Below the pieces are notes generated by a model. That model was not told the DNA's origin. It did not search any database and saw only the letters and a program-made list of their open reading frames with translations. Below, one piece after another: positions 19,233-28,075 of a stretch of DNA of 64,000 nucleotides. Origin of the DNA: Micromonospora_J zhanjiangensis (GTDB lineage: Bacteria; Actinomycetota; Actinomycetes; Mycobacteriales; Micromonosporaceae); contig NZ_JBHSBN010000023.1 of NCBI RefSeq assembly GCF_042650605.1, positions 45,000 through 108,999 on the forward strand, given 5' to 3'. How positions within the stretch are numbered: position 1 is the stretch's first letter; every line of letters starts with the position of its first letter. Position numbers and translations under genes: made by a program.

Positions 19233-19589
19233 TCAGCGGTCCTGGATCAGCCCCAGGACGTTGCCGTCGGGGTCGGTGACGGTGGCCACGAGGCGGTCGC
19301 CGCCGACGTCGTGCGGGTGCTCGGTCACGGTGGCGCCGGCGGCGGTCAGCTCGGCGAGCTTCGCCTCGATGTCCGGCACGTGCCAGTAGGCCACCGGCGA
19401 GGTCATGCCCTGCGGTCCACCGCCGGGCACCAGCCCGATGTGCTGCCCGCCGGCGTCGAAGCCGACGTAGTAGGACGAGTCGACCGTCGGCGGGACGCCG
19501 AGCAGGGCCGTGTACACCGCCTTGGCGGTCACCAGGTCCGAGACCGGATGCAGCACGGTCCTGATTCCCTGGTCGGCAGAGTCGGCCAT
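19233..19589 (-). CDS. Single-domain VOC family protein
   Basis: A 118-residue VOC protein: IRTVLHPVSDLVTAKAVYTALL, GFDAGGQHIGLVPGG, PVAYWHVPDIEAKLAELTAAG and DPDGNVLGLIQ follow the family pattern. Stand-alone members of this subgroup are usually dimeric and of unknown substrate. ATG 19589 is preceded by GGAGTAAC (RBS-like GGAG 6 nt upstream). It precedes the two-domain VOC gene and is divergent from the LuxR/ATPase regulator, with 152 bp between starts. Confidence 0.75.
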   Translation of the reverse strand: MADSADQGIRTVLHPVSDLVTAKAVYTALLGVPPTVDSSYYVGFDAGGQHIGLVPGGGPQGMTSPVAYWHVPDIEAKLAELTAAGATVTEHPHDVGGDRLVATVTDPDGNVLGLIQDR

Positions 19590-19741
19590 GGTTACTCCTT
19601 CAGGTCGGGGGTCGCGGGTCGCCGTCGGCCCGGTCGGTGTGTGTTCACAGCCTGCCCTCCGGCACGTCCGCCCGGATCCGTGCCGACCACGGAGCCGACC
19701 ACGGAACGGAGACACGGACGGGCCTACGACAGAATGGGCCG

Positions 19742-22588
19742 GTGGTCGACGTCTCCCCTCGGGAAGCCGAGGTGCTCGCGCTGGTCGGAGAACATCTCAG
19801 CAACGCCGAGATCGGGGCCCGGCTGTTCATCTCGGTACGTACCGTGGAGACGCACGTCTCCTCGCTGCTGCGCAAGCTGGAGGTTCCGGACCGTCGGGCG
19901 CTCGCCCAGCGCGCGCCCGACCTGGCCGGCACCGGCCCGGCTCACGCGGCACCGGTCCTGCCGGCCCCGCTGACCTCGTTCGTCGGCCGGGTGACCGAGC
20001 GGACCGAGCTGACCGAGCTGATCGGGGCGCACCGTCAGGTGACCGCGGTCGGCCCCGGCGGCGTGGGCAAGACCCGGCTCGCGCTGGCGGTGGCCGCGCA
20101 GGCCGCGGCCGGGTACCCCGACGGGGTGTGGTTCGTCGACCTGGTCCCGGTCGGCGATCCTGGCATGATCGCCACCGCGGTCGCCGGAGCGCTCGGCCTC
20201 GGCGAGCAGCCCGGCCGCGACATGACCGAGTCCGTGGTCGCCGCGCTGGCCGACCATCACGCGCTGCTGGTGCTGGACAACTGCGAGCACGTGGTGGACG
20301 GGGTGGCGCGGTTTCTCGAGCGGCTGTTGGCCGGGTGTCCCGCGGTGACGGTGCTGGCGACCAGCCGGGCCCGGCTGATGGTGCCGTTCGAGCGGGTGTA
20401 TCCGGTGCCGCCGCTGTCGCTGATCGTCGACAGCGGGTCGGACGCGGTGGCGTTGTTCATGGAGCGGGCGGCGGCGGTGGGCCGGCCGCCCGCTCCCGCC
20501 CTGCGCGACCAGGTCGCCTCGATCTGCGAGCGGCTGGACGGCATGGCGCTGGCGATCGAGCTGGCCGCCGCCCGGTACCCCACCCTCGGGCTGGACGGCA
20601 TCACCGCCGCCCTGTCCCATCCGCTCCGGATGCTCACCGGCGGCTCCCGCGCCGACGACCGGCACCGCTCGGTGCGGGCGACGCTGGACTGGAGCCACGC
20701 CCTGCTGGAGCCGGCCGACCGGGCGCTGCTGCGCCGGGTGTCGGTGTTCGCGGCGCCGTTCACCGCCTCGGCGGCGGCGCAGGTCGCCGGAGCCAGGGAA
20801 GGCCAGGCCGCCGAAACCCGGGACGGCCAGGTCACCGGAACCGGGGAAGGCATGGTCGCCGACGGACTGGCCCGGCTCGCCGAACAGAGCCTGTTGGTGG
20901 TGACGGCCGCTCCGGGCGGCACCCGGTACCGGGCGCTGGAGACCATCCGCCGGTACGGGACGGAGCGACTCACCGAGGCCGGCGAGTGGGTCGAAACCCG
21001 CTCCCGGCACCTTCGCTGGTGCCTGGCACAGGTCGCCGACCTGGCGGTGGTGCGTGCGGACTGGCGTACCCGGTTCGACCCGGTTGCCGACGACCTTCGC
21101 GCCGCTCTGGCCTGGGCGGCCGACCGGCCGGACCGGCGCCCGGATGCGTACCGGCTCGCCCGGCACCTGGCGGAGCTGACCTTCACCCGCAACCTGATCG
21201 GAGAGTCCCAGCTGCGCTACGAGCAGGCGGCCGCGCTCGCGGACGATCCCGCCGCCACCGCGTCGATGCTCCGCTACGCCGCCGCCGTGGCCGGATGCCG
21301 GATGCGTGGTGAGGACATGTACCGCTGCCACCGCGCGGCCGCGGCGGCCGCCCTCCGGTCCGGGGACACCGCCGGCGCCGCCGTCGACCTGGCGACCGCC
21401 GCCACCAACGCGTACCGGTTCTGGAGCAAGTTCGAACGGGTCCCACCACCGGACGAGGTGGCCGCGCTCGTCACCGAGGCGCGGGACCTGGCCGGCGACG
21501 ACCCGGCAGCCCGGGCGGCGGTGGCGCTGGCCGAGGCCGCGGTGTTCACCGACGCGTTCGGCGCCGCCCAGGGCCCACCCGACAACGTCGTTCCGGAGAC
21601 GATCGAGCGTGCCGAGCGGGCGGTCGAGCTCGCGCACCGTACGGGCGACCCGCTCGCCGAGTCCGCCGCGCTCGACGCGCTCACCGGCGCCCGGTGCTGG
21701 GCCGGTGAGACGTTCGCGAGCGCGGCCACGGCGCGGCGCCGGGTCACGCTGCTCTCGTCGCTGCCGGCGACTCCGGCCAGCACCCATGAGCTGCTCGACG
21801 CGCTCGGCAATGCCACCGACGCCAGCCTCGGCGCGGGCGACCTGCCGGCCGCCCGCCGGTGGGCACGGCAGCTCGCCGACCATCCGTTGCTGGCGGAGGT
21901 CGGCCATCGCGCCACGAGTTGGCTGCTGGTGGTCGACGCGGTGGCGGGCAACGTCGACGAGGTACTCGCCGGCAGCGGTCGGTTCCTCGACGCGTGGCAG
22001 CGGGCCGGCAGCCCCACCAGGTCGGTCCTCGCTCCGGCGGCGGCCGGCGTTGCGATGATCCATGGCCTCCGCGGCGACCAGGAGGCCCACCGCGCGTGGG
22101 ACGCCGTCCTGAAGCAGCTCGGCACCCCGCCGGAACACGTCTACGGCTACGGGGCGGTCTTCGACGCGATGCTGCTGCTGCACCACGGGCAGGCGTCGCG
22201 GGCGCTGGAGCGGATGGCACCCGCGCCCGGCGAGGTGTGGAAGTGGGTCACCTGGATCTGGCTGCACTGGTATGTCGCGCTGCGCGCCGAGGCCGCCGTA
22301 CTCGCGGGAAGCCCCGACGCTCGCGACCGCCTGGCCGAGGCCCGGACCGTCGTGGCCGGTAACCCGGTCGCCGATGTTCTGGTGCAACGCGCCGAGGCCC
22401 TGCTCGACGGCGACCGGGAGGCGCTGCTCGCCGCGGCGGAGGCGTTCGACGCCGTCGGCTGCCGCTACCAGTCCGCACGGACCCTGGTGCTCGCCGGCGG
22501 CGGGTATGCCCGGCGCGGCGCGGCCGCGCTGGGCGACCTCGGATTCGCCCCGATGAGCCCCTGCGGGCCCTGGACCACCACGACCTGA
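19742..22588 (+). CDS. Large LuxR-type regulator with N-terminal HTH and NB-ARC-like ATPase
   Basis: A 948-residue cytoplasmic regulator. Residues 4-58 are a LuxR/GerE HTH (VSPREAEVLALVGEHLSNAE ... VETHVSSLLRKL), placed at the N-terminus rather than the C-terminus as in most LAL proteins. A signalling ATPase follows: Walker A GPGGVGK at 104-110, Walker B ALLVLDN at 174-180, and a winged-helix RALLRRVSVFAAPFT near 325. The rest is a helical repeat (TPR-like) sensor region to the end. The arrangement HTH-(linker)-predicted ATPase-TPR is common in actinobacteria; inducer unknown. GTG 19742 (VVDVSPREAEV) starts the HTH directly. A short imperfect 24-bp repeat lies at about 20790-20865. Confidence 0.82.
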   Translation: MVDVSPREAEVLALVGEHLSNAEIGARLFISVRTVETHVSSLLRKLEVPDRRALAQRAPDLAGTGPAHAAPVLPAPLTSFVGRVTERTELTELIGAHRQVTAVGPGGVGKTRLALAVAAQAAAGYPDGVWFVDLVPVGDPGMIATAVAGALGLGEQPGRDMTESVVAALADHHALLVLDNCEHVVDGVARFLERLLAGCPAVTVLATSRARLMVPFERVYPVPPLSLIVDSGSDAVALFMERAAAVGRPPAPALRDQVASICERLDGMALAIELAAARYPTLGLDGITAALSHPLRMLTGGSRADDRHRSVRATLDWSHALLEPADRALLRRVSVFAAPFTASAAAQVAGAREGQAAETRDGQVTGTGEGMVADGLARLAEQSLLVVTAAPGGTRYRALETIRRYGTERLTEAGEWVETRSRHLRWCLAQVADLAVVRADWRTRFDPVADDLRAALAWAADRPDRRPDAYRLARHLAELTFTRNLIGESQLRYEQAAALADDPAATASMLRYAAAVAGCRMRGEDMYRCHRAAAAAALRSGDTAGAAVDLATAATNAYRFWSKFERVPPPDEVAALVTEARDLAGDDPAARAAVALAEAAVFTDAFGAAQGPPDNVVPETIERAERAVELAHRTGDPLAESAALDALTGARCWAGETFASAATARRRVTLLSSLPATPASTHELLDALGNATDASLGAGDLPAARRWARQLADHPLLAEVGHRATSWLLVVDAVAGNVDEVLAGSGRFLDAWQRAGSPTRSVLAPAAAGVAMIHGLRGDQEAHRAWDAVLKQLGTPPEHVYGYGAVFDAMLLLHHGQASRALERMAPAPGEVWKWVTWIWLHWYVALRAEAAVLAGSPDARDRLAEARTVVAGNPVADVLVQRAEALLDGDREALLAAAEAFDAVGCRYQSARTLVLAGGGYARRGAAALGDLGFAPMSPCGPWTTTT

Positions 22589-22690
22589 GACCCTCCGGGA
22601 TCAGGAGACTTCCACCGGCGGGTGCGACCGCTCGCGGTCGCCGGGCAACGCGGCTCGTTTGGCCCGGGATCGCCCGGGTACCCCCGGCAC

Positions 22691-22909
22691 ATGGCCGAGC
22701 AGAGCTTCCGCGAGGGCGACCACGTCTCCTGGGCCAGCCACAGCGGCCGGGGGCACGGCGTGGTGCTGGGAAAGATCACCGAGCGGACCCAGGTCCGGAA
22801 CCGGACGGTGAACGCGTCGCCGGACGAACCGCAGTACCGGATCCGCAACGACCATTCCGGCAAGGACGTCGTACACCGACCCGAGGCGCTGCGCCGTGAG
22901 TCGCGGTGA
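22691..22909 (+). CDS. DUF2945 family (HVA1/Tudor-like) small protein
   Basis: A 72-residue basic protein with the DUF2945 pattern: FREGDHVSWASHSGRGHGVVLGKIT, then QYRIRNDHSGKDVVHRPEALR. This small SH3/Tudor-like barrel family is found in bacteria and fungi (hypervirulence-associated HVA1) and its molecular role is not established. ATG 22691 is the first start with the full barrel. Its last 14 bases overlap the next gene, so the two are probably translationally coupled. Confidence 0.8.
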   Translation: MAEQSFREGDHVSWASHSGRGHGVVLGKITERTQVRNRTVNASPDEPQYRIRNDHSGKDVVHRPEALRRESR

Positions 22910-23243
22910 GGATCCGCAGCAGACGTACCGGGAGTTCACCGAGGCGGTGAACATGCGGCCCGGCGAACTGTCGTCGTGGCTGGAGACCGACGAGTCCAAG
23001 CACGTCGGTTGGCGGAAGAAGGGCAGCGCGGGCGGCGAGTCGGTGGGGCACGACTCGGGTCGGAAGATCGTCGACCTGCTGCGCCGCAAACGGGCCGACC
23101 TCACCGCCGCCGACTACCGGCACATGCGCAAGGTCATCGGTTACGTCCACCGGCACCTGGCGCAGCGCCCGTCCGGCGACGTCCGCGACACCCGGTGGCG
23201 CTGGTCGCTGATGAACTGGGGGCACGACCCGCTGAAGGGCTGA
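22896..23243 (+). CDS. DUF3140 family protein
   Basis: A 115-residue protein matching DUF3140: YREFTEAVNMRPGELSSWL, ETDESKHVGWRK, SVGHDSGRKIVDLLRRKRAD, then YRHMRKVIGYVHRHLAQRP and a C-terminal DTRWRWSLMNWGHDPL. The family is often encoded beside DUF2945, as here, and many members look DNA-associated, but no function is proven. GTG 22896 lies within the upstream gene's last codons. It ends 9 bp from the convergent polA stop. Confidence 0.8.
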   Translation: MSRGEDPQQTYREFTEAVNMRPGELSSWLETDESKHVGWRKKGSAGGESVGHDSGRKIVDLLRRKRADLTAADYRHMRKVIGYVHRHLAQRPSGDVRDTRWRWSLMNWGHDPLKG

Positions 23244-23252
23244 CCGGCCCGG

Positions 23253-25952
23253 TCAGTGGTCGGCGCTGTTCCAGTCGCGGCCCTCGCCGACGGAGACCTC
23301 CAGCGGCACCGACAGCGGGTACGCGTCGCCCATCCGGGTGCGCACCAGCGCCTCCAGCGCCGCGCGCTCGCCCGGGGCGACCTCGAAGACCAGCTCGTCG
23401 TGCACCTGCAACAGCATCCGGGAGCGCAGTCCGGCCTCCCGCAGCGCGGCGTCGACGTGCAGCATGGCCACCTTGATGATGTCGGCCGCGGAGCCCTGGA
23501 TCGGCGCGTTCAGCGCCATCCGCTCGGCCATCTCCCGGCGCTGCCGATTGTCGCTGACCAGGTCCGGCAGGTAACGCCGGCGGCCCAGGATGGTGGAGGT
23601 GTAGCCGTCCTGCCGGGCCCGGGCCACCACCTCGTTCAGATAGTCGCGCACGCCACCGAAGCCGGCGAAGTAGTTCTCCATCAGCCCACGCGCCTCCTCG
23701 GCGCTGATGCCGAGCTGCTGAGCCAGGCCGAAGGCGCTCAGCCCGTAGGCGAGGCCGTAGTTCATCGCCTTGATCTTGCGGCGCTGGTCGGGGGTGACCT
23801 GGGCGACCTCCACCCCGAAGACCGACGAGGCGGTCGCGGCGTGGAAGTCGTGCCCGGAGTTGAACGCCTCGATCAAGGCGTCGTCGGACGACAGGTGCGC
23901 CATGATCCGCATCTCGATCTGGCTGTAGTCGGCGGTCAGCAGGCACTCGTAGCCCTCGCCCACCACGAAGGCGCGGCGGATCCGCCGGCCCTCCTCGGTC
24001 CGGATCGGGATGTTCTGCAGGTTCGGCTCGGTGGACGAGAGCCGGCCGGTGGCCGCCACCGTCTGGTTGAACGTGGTGTGGATCCGCCCGTCGTCGGAGA
24101 CGGACTTGAGCAGGCCGTCCACGGTGGACTTGAGCCGGGCCACGTCGCGGTGGCGCAGCAGGTGCTCCAGCAACGGGTGCTCGGTCTGGGCGTAGAGCCA
24201 CTGCAGGGCGTCCGCGTCGGTGGTGTAGCCGGTCTTGATCTTCTTGGTCTTGGGCAGGGCCAGCTCGGTGAAGAGGATCTCCTGAAGCTGCTTGGGCGAG
24301 CCCAGGTTGAACTCCCGGCCGACCACCGCGTACGCGCTCTGCGCCGCGGCCTTCACCTCGGCCGCGAAGTGGGCCTCCAGCTCGGACAGGTAGCCGGTGT
24401 CGGCGGCGATGCCGGTCCGCTCCATCCCGGCCAGCACCCGCATCAGCGGCAGCTCCACCTCGGCCATCAGCCGGGCCGACTGCTCACCGTCGCGGGACAG
24501 CTCGGCGTCGATCGCGTCGGCCAGGTCGAGGGTGGCCCGCGCCTGGAGCATCAGATTCTGCTCGGCCACCCCCTCCTCACCGAGCCCGTCCAGGGTGAGC
24601 TGACCGGTCTCCGGGACGTCGACCCGCAGCTCCCGGTGCAGGTAGCGCAGCGCCAGGTCGGTCAGGTCGTACGAGCGCTGGTCGGGCCGGGCCAGGTAGG
24701 CGGCGATCTGGGTGTCCCGCGTGATGCCGGCCAGCGACCAGCCGTGCGCGGCCAGCGCCAGCAGGGCCGGCTTGCTGTCGTGCAGCACCTTGGGCCGGGC
24801 CGGGTCGGCCAGCCACGCCGCGAGGGCCGACTCGTCGGTCGGGGTCAGCTCGGCCGGGTCGGCCCAGGCCGCGGCGCCCTCGGCGTCGGCCAGGGCCAGC
24901 CCGGTCACCGAGGCGGTGTGCCGACGGTTGGGACCGGTGTCGAGCTTGACGGCCATCCCGACCGGGGCGTCGGCCACCGCGTGCGTCTCCAGCCAACCGG
25001 CCAGCGAGCCGGGTTCGGTGAGCACCTCGCCGGCCAGCTCGAAGCCGGCCTCCGCCTCCGGCTCGACCGCGTCCAGGTATTGGTAGAGCCGGTCGCGCAG
25101 GATGCGGAACTGGAGCGTGTCGAAGACCTGGTGCACGGCCTCCCGGTCCCAGCCGGTCCAGCGGGCGTCGACCGCGCGCAGCGGCAGGTCGAGGTCGGAC
25201 ACCAGGCAGTTGATCTCGTAGTTGCGGATCACGTCGGCCAACCGCTCGCGCAGGCTGTCGCCGGCCTTGCCCTTGATCTCGTCGGCCCGGGCCACCACGC
25301 CGTCGACCCCGCCGTACAGGTTGATCCACTTGGCGGCGGTCTTCGGTCCGACGCCCGGCACGCCGGGCAGGTTGTCGCTGGTCTCGCCGACCAGCGCCGC
25401 CAGGTCCCGGTAGCGGTCCGGCCCGACGCCGTACTTCTCGGTCACCGCGGCCGGGTCCATCCGGGCCAGGTCGGAGACGCCCTTGCGCGGGTAGAGCACG
25501 GTGACCCGGTCGCCGACCAGTTGGAACGCGTCCCGGTCACCGGTGCAGATCAGCACCGACATGCCCTCGTCCCGAGCCTGGCAGGCGAGCGTGGCGATGA
25601 CGTCGTCGGCCTCGTAGTCCTCCTTCTCCACCACCGGGATCCGCAGCGCCGCGAGCACCTCCTTGACCAGGCTGACCTGGCCGTGGAAGTCGGCCGGCGT
25701 CTCCGACCGGCCGGCCTTGTACTCCGCGTAGCGCTCGGTGCGGAACGACCGGCGCGACACGTCGAAGGTCACCACGATGTGGGTGGGCTTCTCGTCCCGC
25801 AGCACGTTGATCAGCATGGAGGTGAAGCCGTAGACCGCGTTGGTGGGCTGCCCGGTCGTGGTGGAGAAGTTTTCCACCGGAAGGGCGAAAAACGCCCGGT
25901 AGGCCAGCGAGTGACCGTCGACGAGGAGCAGGCGCGGCGAAGTGGCTGTCAC
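23253..25952 (-). CDS. polA: DNA polymerase I
   Basis: Repair and Okazaki-fragment-processing polymerase, 899 residues. The N-terminal 5'-3' exonuclease (about 1-300) has LLLVDGHSLAYRAFFAL, EADDVIATLA, TGDRDAFQLV and the H3TH region DNLPGVPGVGPKTA. The central 3'-5' exonuclease-like domain lacks the catalytic acidic set, as in other actinobacteria. The polymerase domain carries motif A DYSQIEMRIMAHLS, motif B RRKIKAMNYGLAYGLS and motif C VHDELVFE. GTG 25952 (VTATSPRLLLVDG) is preceded by TAGAGT about 11 nt upstream and no RBS, consistent with a leaderless message. Confidence 0.97.
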   Translation of the reverse strand: MTATSPRLLLVDGHSLAYRAFFALPVENFSTTTGQPTNAVYGFTSMLINVLRDEKPTHIVVTFDVSRRSFRTERYAEYKAGRSETPADFHGQVSLVKEVLAALRIPVVEKEDYEADDVIATLACQARDEGMSVLICTGDRDAFQLVGDRVTVLYPRKGVSDLARMDPAAVTEKYGVGPDRYRDLAALVGETSDNLPGVPGVGPKTAAKWINLYGGVDGVVARADEIKGKAGDSLRERLADVIRNYEINCLVSDLDLPLRAVDARWTGWDREAVHQVFDTLQFRILRDRLYQYLDAVEPEAEAGFELAGEVLTEPGSLAGWLETHAVADAPVGMAVKLDTGPNRRHTASVTGLALADAEGAAAWADPAELTPTDESALAAWLADPARPKVLHDSKPALLALAAHGWSLAGITRDTQIAAYLARPDQRSYDLTDLALRYLHRELRVDVPETGQLTLDGLGEEGVAEQNLMLQARATLDLADAIDAELSRDGEQSARLMAEVELPLMRVLAGMERTGIAADTGYLSELEAHFAAEVKAAAQSAYAVVGREFNLGSPKQLQEILFTELALPKTKKIKTGYTTDADALQWLYAQTEHPLLEHLLRHRDVARLKSTVDGLLKSVSDDGRIHTTFNQTVAATGRLSSTEPNLQNIPIRTEEGRRIRRAFVVGEGYECLLTADYSQIEMRIMAHLSSDDALIEAFNSGHDFHAATASSVFGVEVAQVTPDQRRKIKAMNYGLAYGLSAFGLAQQLGISAEEARGLMENYFAGFGGVRDYLNEVVARARQDGYTSTILGRRRYLPDLVSDNRQRREMAERMALNAPIQGSAADIIKVAMLHVDAALREAGLRSRMLLQVHDELVFEVAPGERAALEALVRTRMGDAYPLSVPLEVSVGEGRDWNSADH

Positions 25953-26053
25953 AGCAGGCGACTCTAGTCGCCCGGTCCGACATCCCGGCACTCCGCCACC
26001 GCACGCGCCGCCGGACCCGGGGTCGGGCCGGCGGCGCTCGCGCGGGGGCGGTG

Positions 26054-27091
26054 TCAGAGCACCTTGGCCAGGAACGCCTTGGTGCGCTCGTGCCGCGGCT
26101 CGGCGATCACGTCCCGCGGCCGGCCGGACTCGACCACCACGCCGCCGTCCATGAAGACCAGCGAGTCGCCGACCTCCCGGGCGAAGCCGATCTCGTGGGT
26201 CACCACGATCATCGTCATCCCCTCGCGGGCCAGGTCCTTCATCACGTCCAGCACCTCGCCCACCAGTTCCGGGTCCAACGCGCTGGTCGGCTCGTCGAAG
26301 AGCATCAGCTTGGGCCGCATCGCCAGCGCCCGGGCGATCGCCACCCGCTGCTGCTGGCCGCCGGAGAGCTGACCCGGGTAGGCGTCCAGCTTGGCACCCA
26401 GGCCGACCCGCTCCAGCAGGGCCACGGCCCGCTCCCGGCTGGCCGCCCGGCTCTCCCGCAGCACCTGCACCGGCGCCTCGGCCACGTTGTCCAGCGCGGT
26501 CATGTGCGGGAAGAGGTTGAACCGCTGGAACACCATGCCGATCGACCGCCGCTGCGCGGCGATCTCCTTGTCCCGCATCTCGTGCAGCTTGCCACCGCGC
26601 TCGCGGTAGCCAATCAGCTCGCCGTCCACCCAGATCCGCCCGGCGTTGATCTTTTCCAGGTGGTTGATGCACCGCAGGAACGTCGACTTGCCCGACCCGG
26701 ACGGGCCGAGCACGCAGCACACCTCCCCGGTCCGGACCTCCAGGTCGATGCCCTTGAGCACCTCCAGCGGCCCGAACGCCTTGTGCACGTTCTCCGCCCG
26801 GACCATCGGCCCGCCGCCGGCCCGCGCCGAATCGTCGGGTTCCCCGGCACCGGCCGGGTCGCCGGACCGGGCGGTGGCGACCGCCGTCGACCCGGTGGTC
26901 GTACCCGGGGCGGATCCGGTGCCGGCGTCGGCCGCGGCACCGGTCGCCGCCGCGCCGCCGGTCGGGTCGGACGCCGCGCCGCCGGTCCGGTCCGGTGCGG
27001 GCCGGGGTTCGGCGGTCGGGTCGGCCGCGGGTGCGGCGCCGGTCTCGTCGGCCGGCGCGCCGCCCTGCTCGGGAATGCCGTACTCGGTCAC
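26054..27091 (-). CDS. Polar amino acid ABC transporter ATPase with long low-complexity N-terminus
   Basis: The last about 250 of 345 residues are a GlnQ-type ATPase: Walker A GPSGSGKST, Q-loop, LSGGQQQRVAIARAL signature, Walker B LMLFDEPTSALDP and the H-loop VTHEIGF. Ahead of it are 95 residues of Ala/Thr/Gly/Pro-rich, acidic, presumably disordered sequence. The extension appears genuine: its GTG start at 27091 overlaps the permease stop (GTGA), the signature of coupled translation; starting at Met96 instead would leave a 285-bp open, biased stretch unexplained. Energises import with the permease and lipoprotein encoded next door. Confidence 0.88.
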   Translation of the reverse strand: MTEYGIPEQGGAPADETGAAPAADPTAEPRPAPDRTGGAASDPTGGAAATGAAADAGTGSAPGTTTGSTAVATARSGDPAGAGEPDDSARAGGGPMVRAENVHKAFGPLEVLKGIDLEVRTGEVCCVLGPSGSGKSTFLRCINHLEKINAGRIWVDGELIGYRERGGKLHEMRDKEIAAQRRSIGMVFQRFNLFPHMTALDNVAEAPVQVLRESRAASRERAVALLERVGLGAKLDAYPGQLSGGQQQRVAIARALAMRPKLMLFDEPTSALDPELVGEVLDVMKDLAREGMTMIVVTHEIGFAREVGDSLVFMDGGVVVESGRPRDVIAEPRHERTKAFLAKVL

Positions 27092-28068
27092 TGCTGGCCG
27101 CCCCCTCCGCCGCCGCCGGTCTCCGCGGCGATCGTGCGCAACCTGATCCGGGCCAGCTCGGTACGGCCGTAGCCCTTCGAGAAGTGCCGTTCCAGGAAAT
27201 ACTGACCGATCAGCAGAAGGCTGCTCAGGAACAGGTACCACAGGCAGGCCGCGACGTACATCGGGAAGATCTGGAAGGTCCGCTTGCCGACGTTGTCGAG
27301 CTGGAAGAACAACTCCGCGCTGACCGGTACGTAGAGCAGCAGCGAGGTGTCCTTCAGCATCGCGATCGTCTCGTTGCCGGTGGGCGGGATGATCAGCCGC
27401 ATCGCCTGCGGCAGGACCACCCGGCGCAGCACCTGGGTCCGGCTCATGCCCAGCGCCGACGCCGCCTCGGTCTGTCCCTCGTCCACCGACTGGATGCCGG
27501 CCCGGACGATCTCGGCCATGTACGCCGCCTCGGACAGCGCCAGGCCCAGCAGACCGGCGGTGAACCCGGTCAGCACCTCCCGGGAGGTGAAGCCGAACGC
27601 CCGCAGTTCCAGGTTCTCGATGCCGAACAACTTGCCGATCTGCGTGTCGAACGGCACCCCGAACTCGATCCGGGCCCACAGGATGCCGATGTTGCCGAAG
27701 ACGGCCAGCAGCACCAGCCGGGGCACCGCCCGGAAGAACCAGGTGTACAGCCAGGAGACCGACCGCAGGATCGGGTTGTCCGACAACCGCATCACGGCGA
27801 TGACCACGCCGAGCACGATGGCGATCAGCATCGCGCAGATCGTCATCAGCACGGTGCCGCGCAGCAGCCCGTCGATGATCGGCGGCCGGAACATCTTGTT
27901 GACCATGAACGACCACTGGAAGGCGCTGTTCGTGACCAGCATGTGCACGAACATCAGGGCCAGCACCGCGAGCACCGCGATGGCCGCCCACCGCCCCGGA
28001 TGCCGTACGGGCACGGCCTTGATCGGCTCGGTCCGTGCCCGTACGGTCTCGTCCTGCCGCGTCGTCAT
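27088..28068 (-). CDS. Polar amino acid ABC transporter permease
   Basis: A 326-residue membrane protein with an N-terminal cytoplasmic tail, about 6 transmembrane helices and the HisMQ-family EAA loop EAASALGMSRTQVLRRVVLPQAMR. A periplasmic-side insertion (about 130-170) makes it longer than minimal GlnP-type permeases. The C-terminus ends in a Gly-rich run and Gln-Gln. It is the only permease gene of the operon, so the transporter is likely a homodimer. ATG 28068 lies 7 bp after the binding-protein stop. Likely amino acid (glutamate/glutamine or similar) uptake; the exact substrate is not evident. Confidence 0.88.
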   Translation of the reverse strand: MTTRQDETVRARTEPIKAVPVRHPGRWAAIAVLAVLALMFVHMLVTNSAFQWSFMVNKMFRPPIIDGLLRGTVLMTICAMLIAIVLGVVIAVMRLSDNPILRSVSWLYTWFFRAVPRLVLLAVFGNIGILWARIEFGVPFDTQIGKLFGIENLELRAFGFTSREVLTGFTAGLLGLALSEAAYMAEIVRAGIQSVDEGQTEAASALGMSRTQVLRRVVLPQAMRLIIPPTGNETIAMLKDTSLLLYVPVSAELFFQLDNVGKRTFQIFPMYVAACLWYLFLSSLLLIGQYFLERHFSKGYGRTELARIRLRTIAAETGGGGGGGQQ

Positions 28069-28075
28069 CGCGACG

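Noticed and set aside
19724..22387. 887-codon reverse open frame under the LuxR/ATPase gene
   Set aside because: Low-complexity Gln/Arg/Gly/Pro composition and exact overlap with a clearly recognisable forward gene.
23256..25967. 903-codon forward open frame across polA
   Set aside because: Mirror of polA codon bias; no family resemblance.
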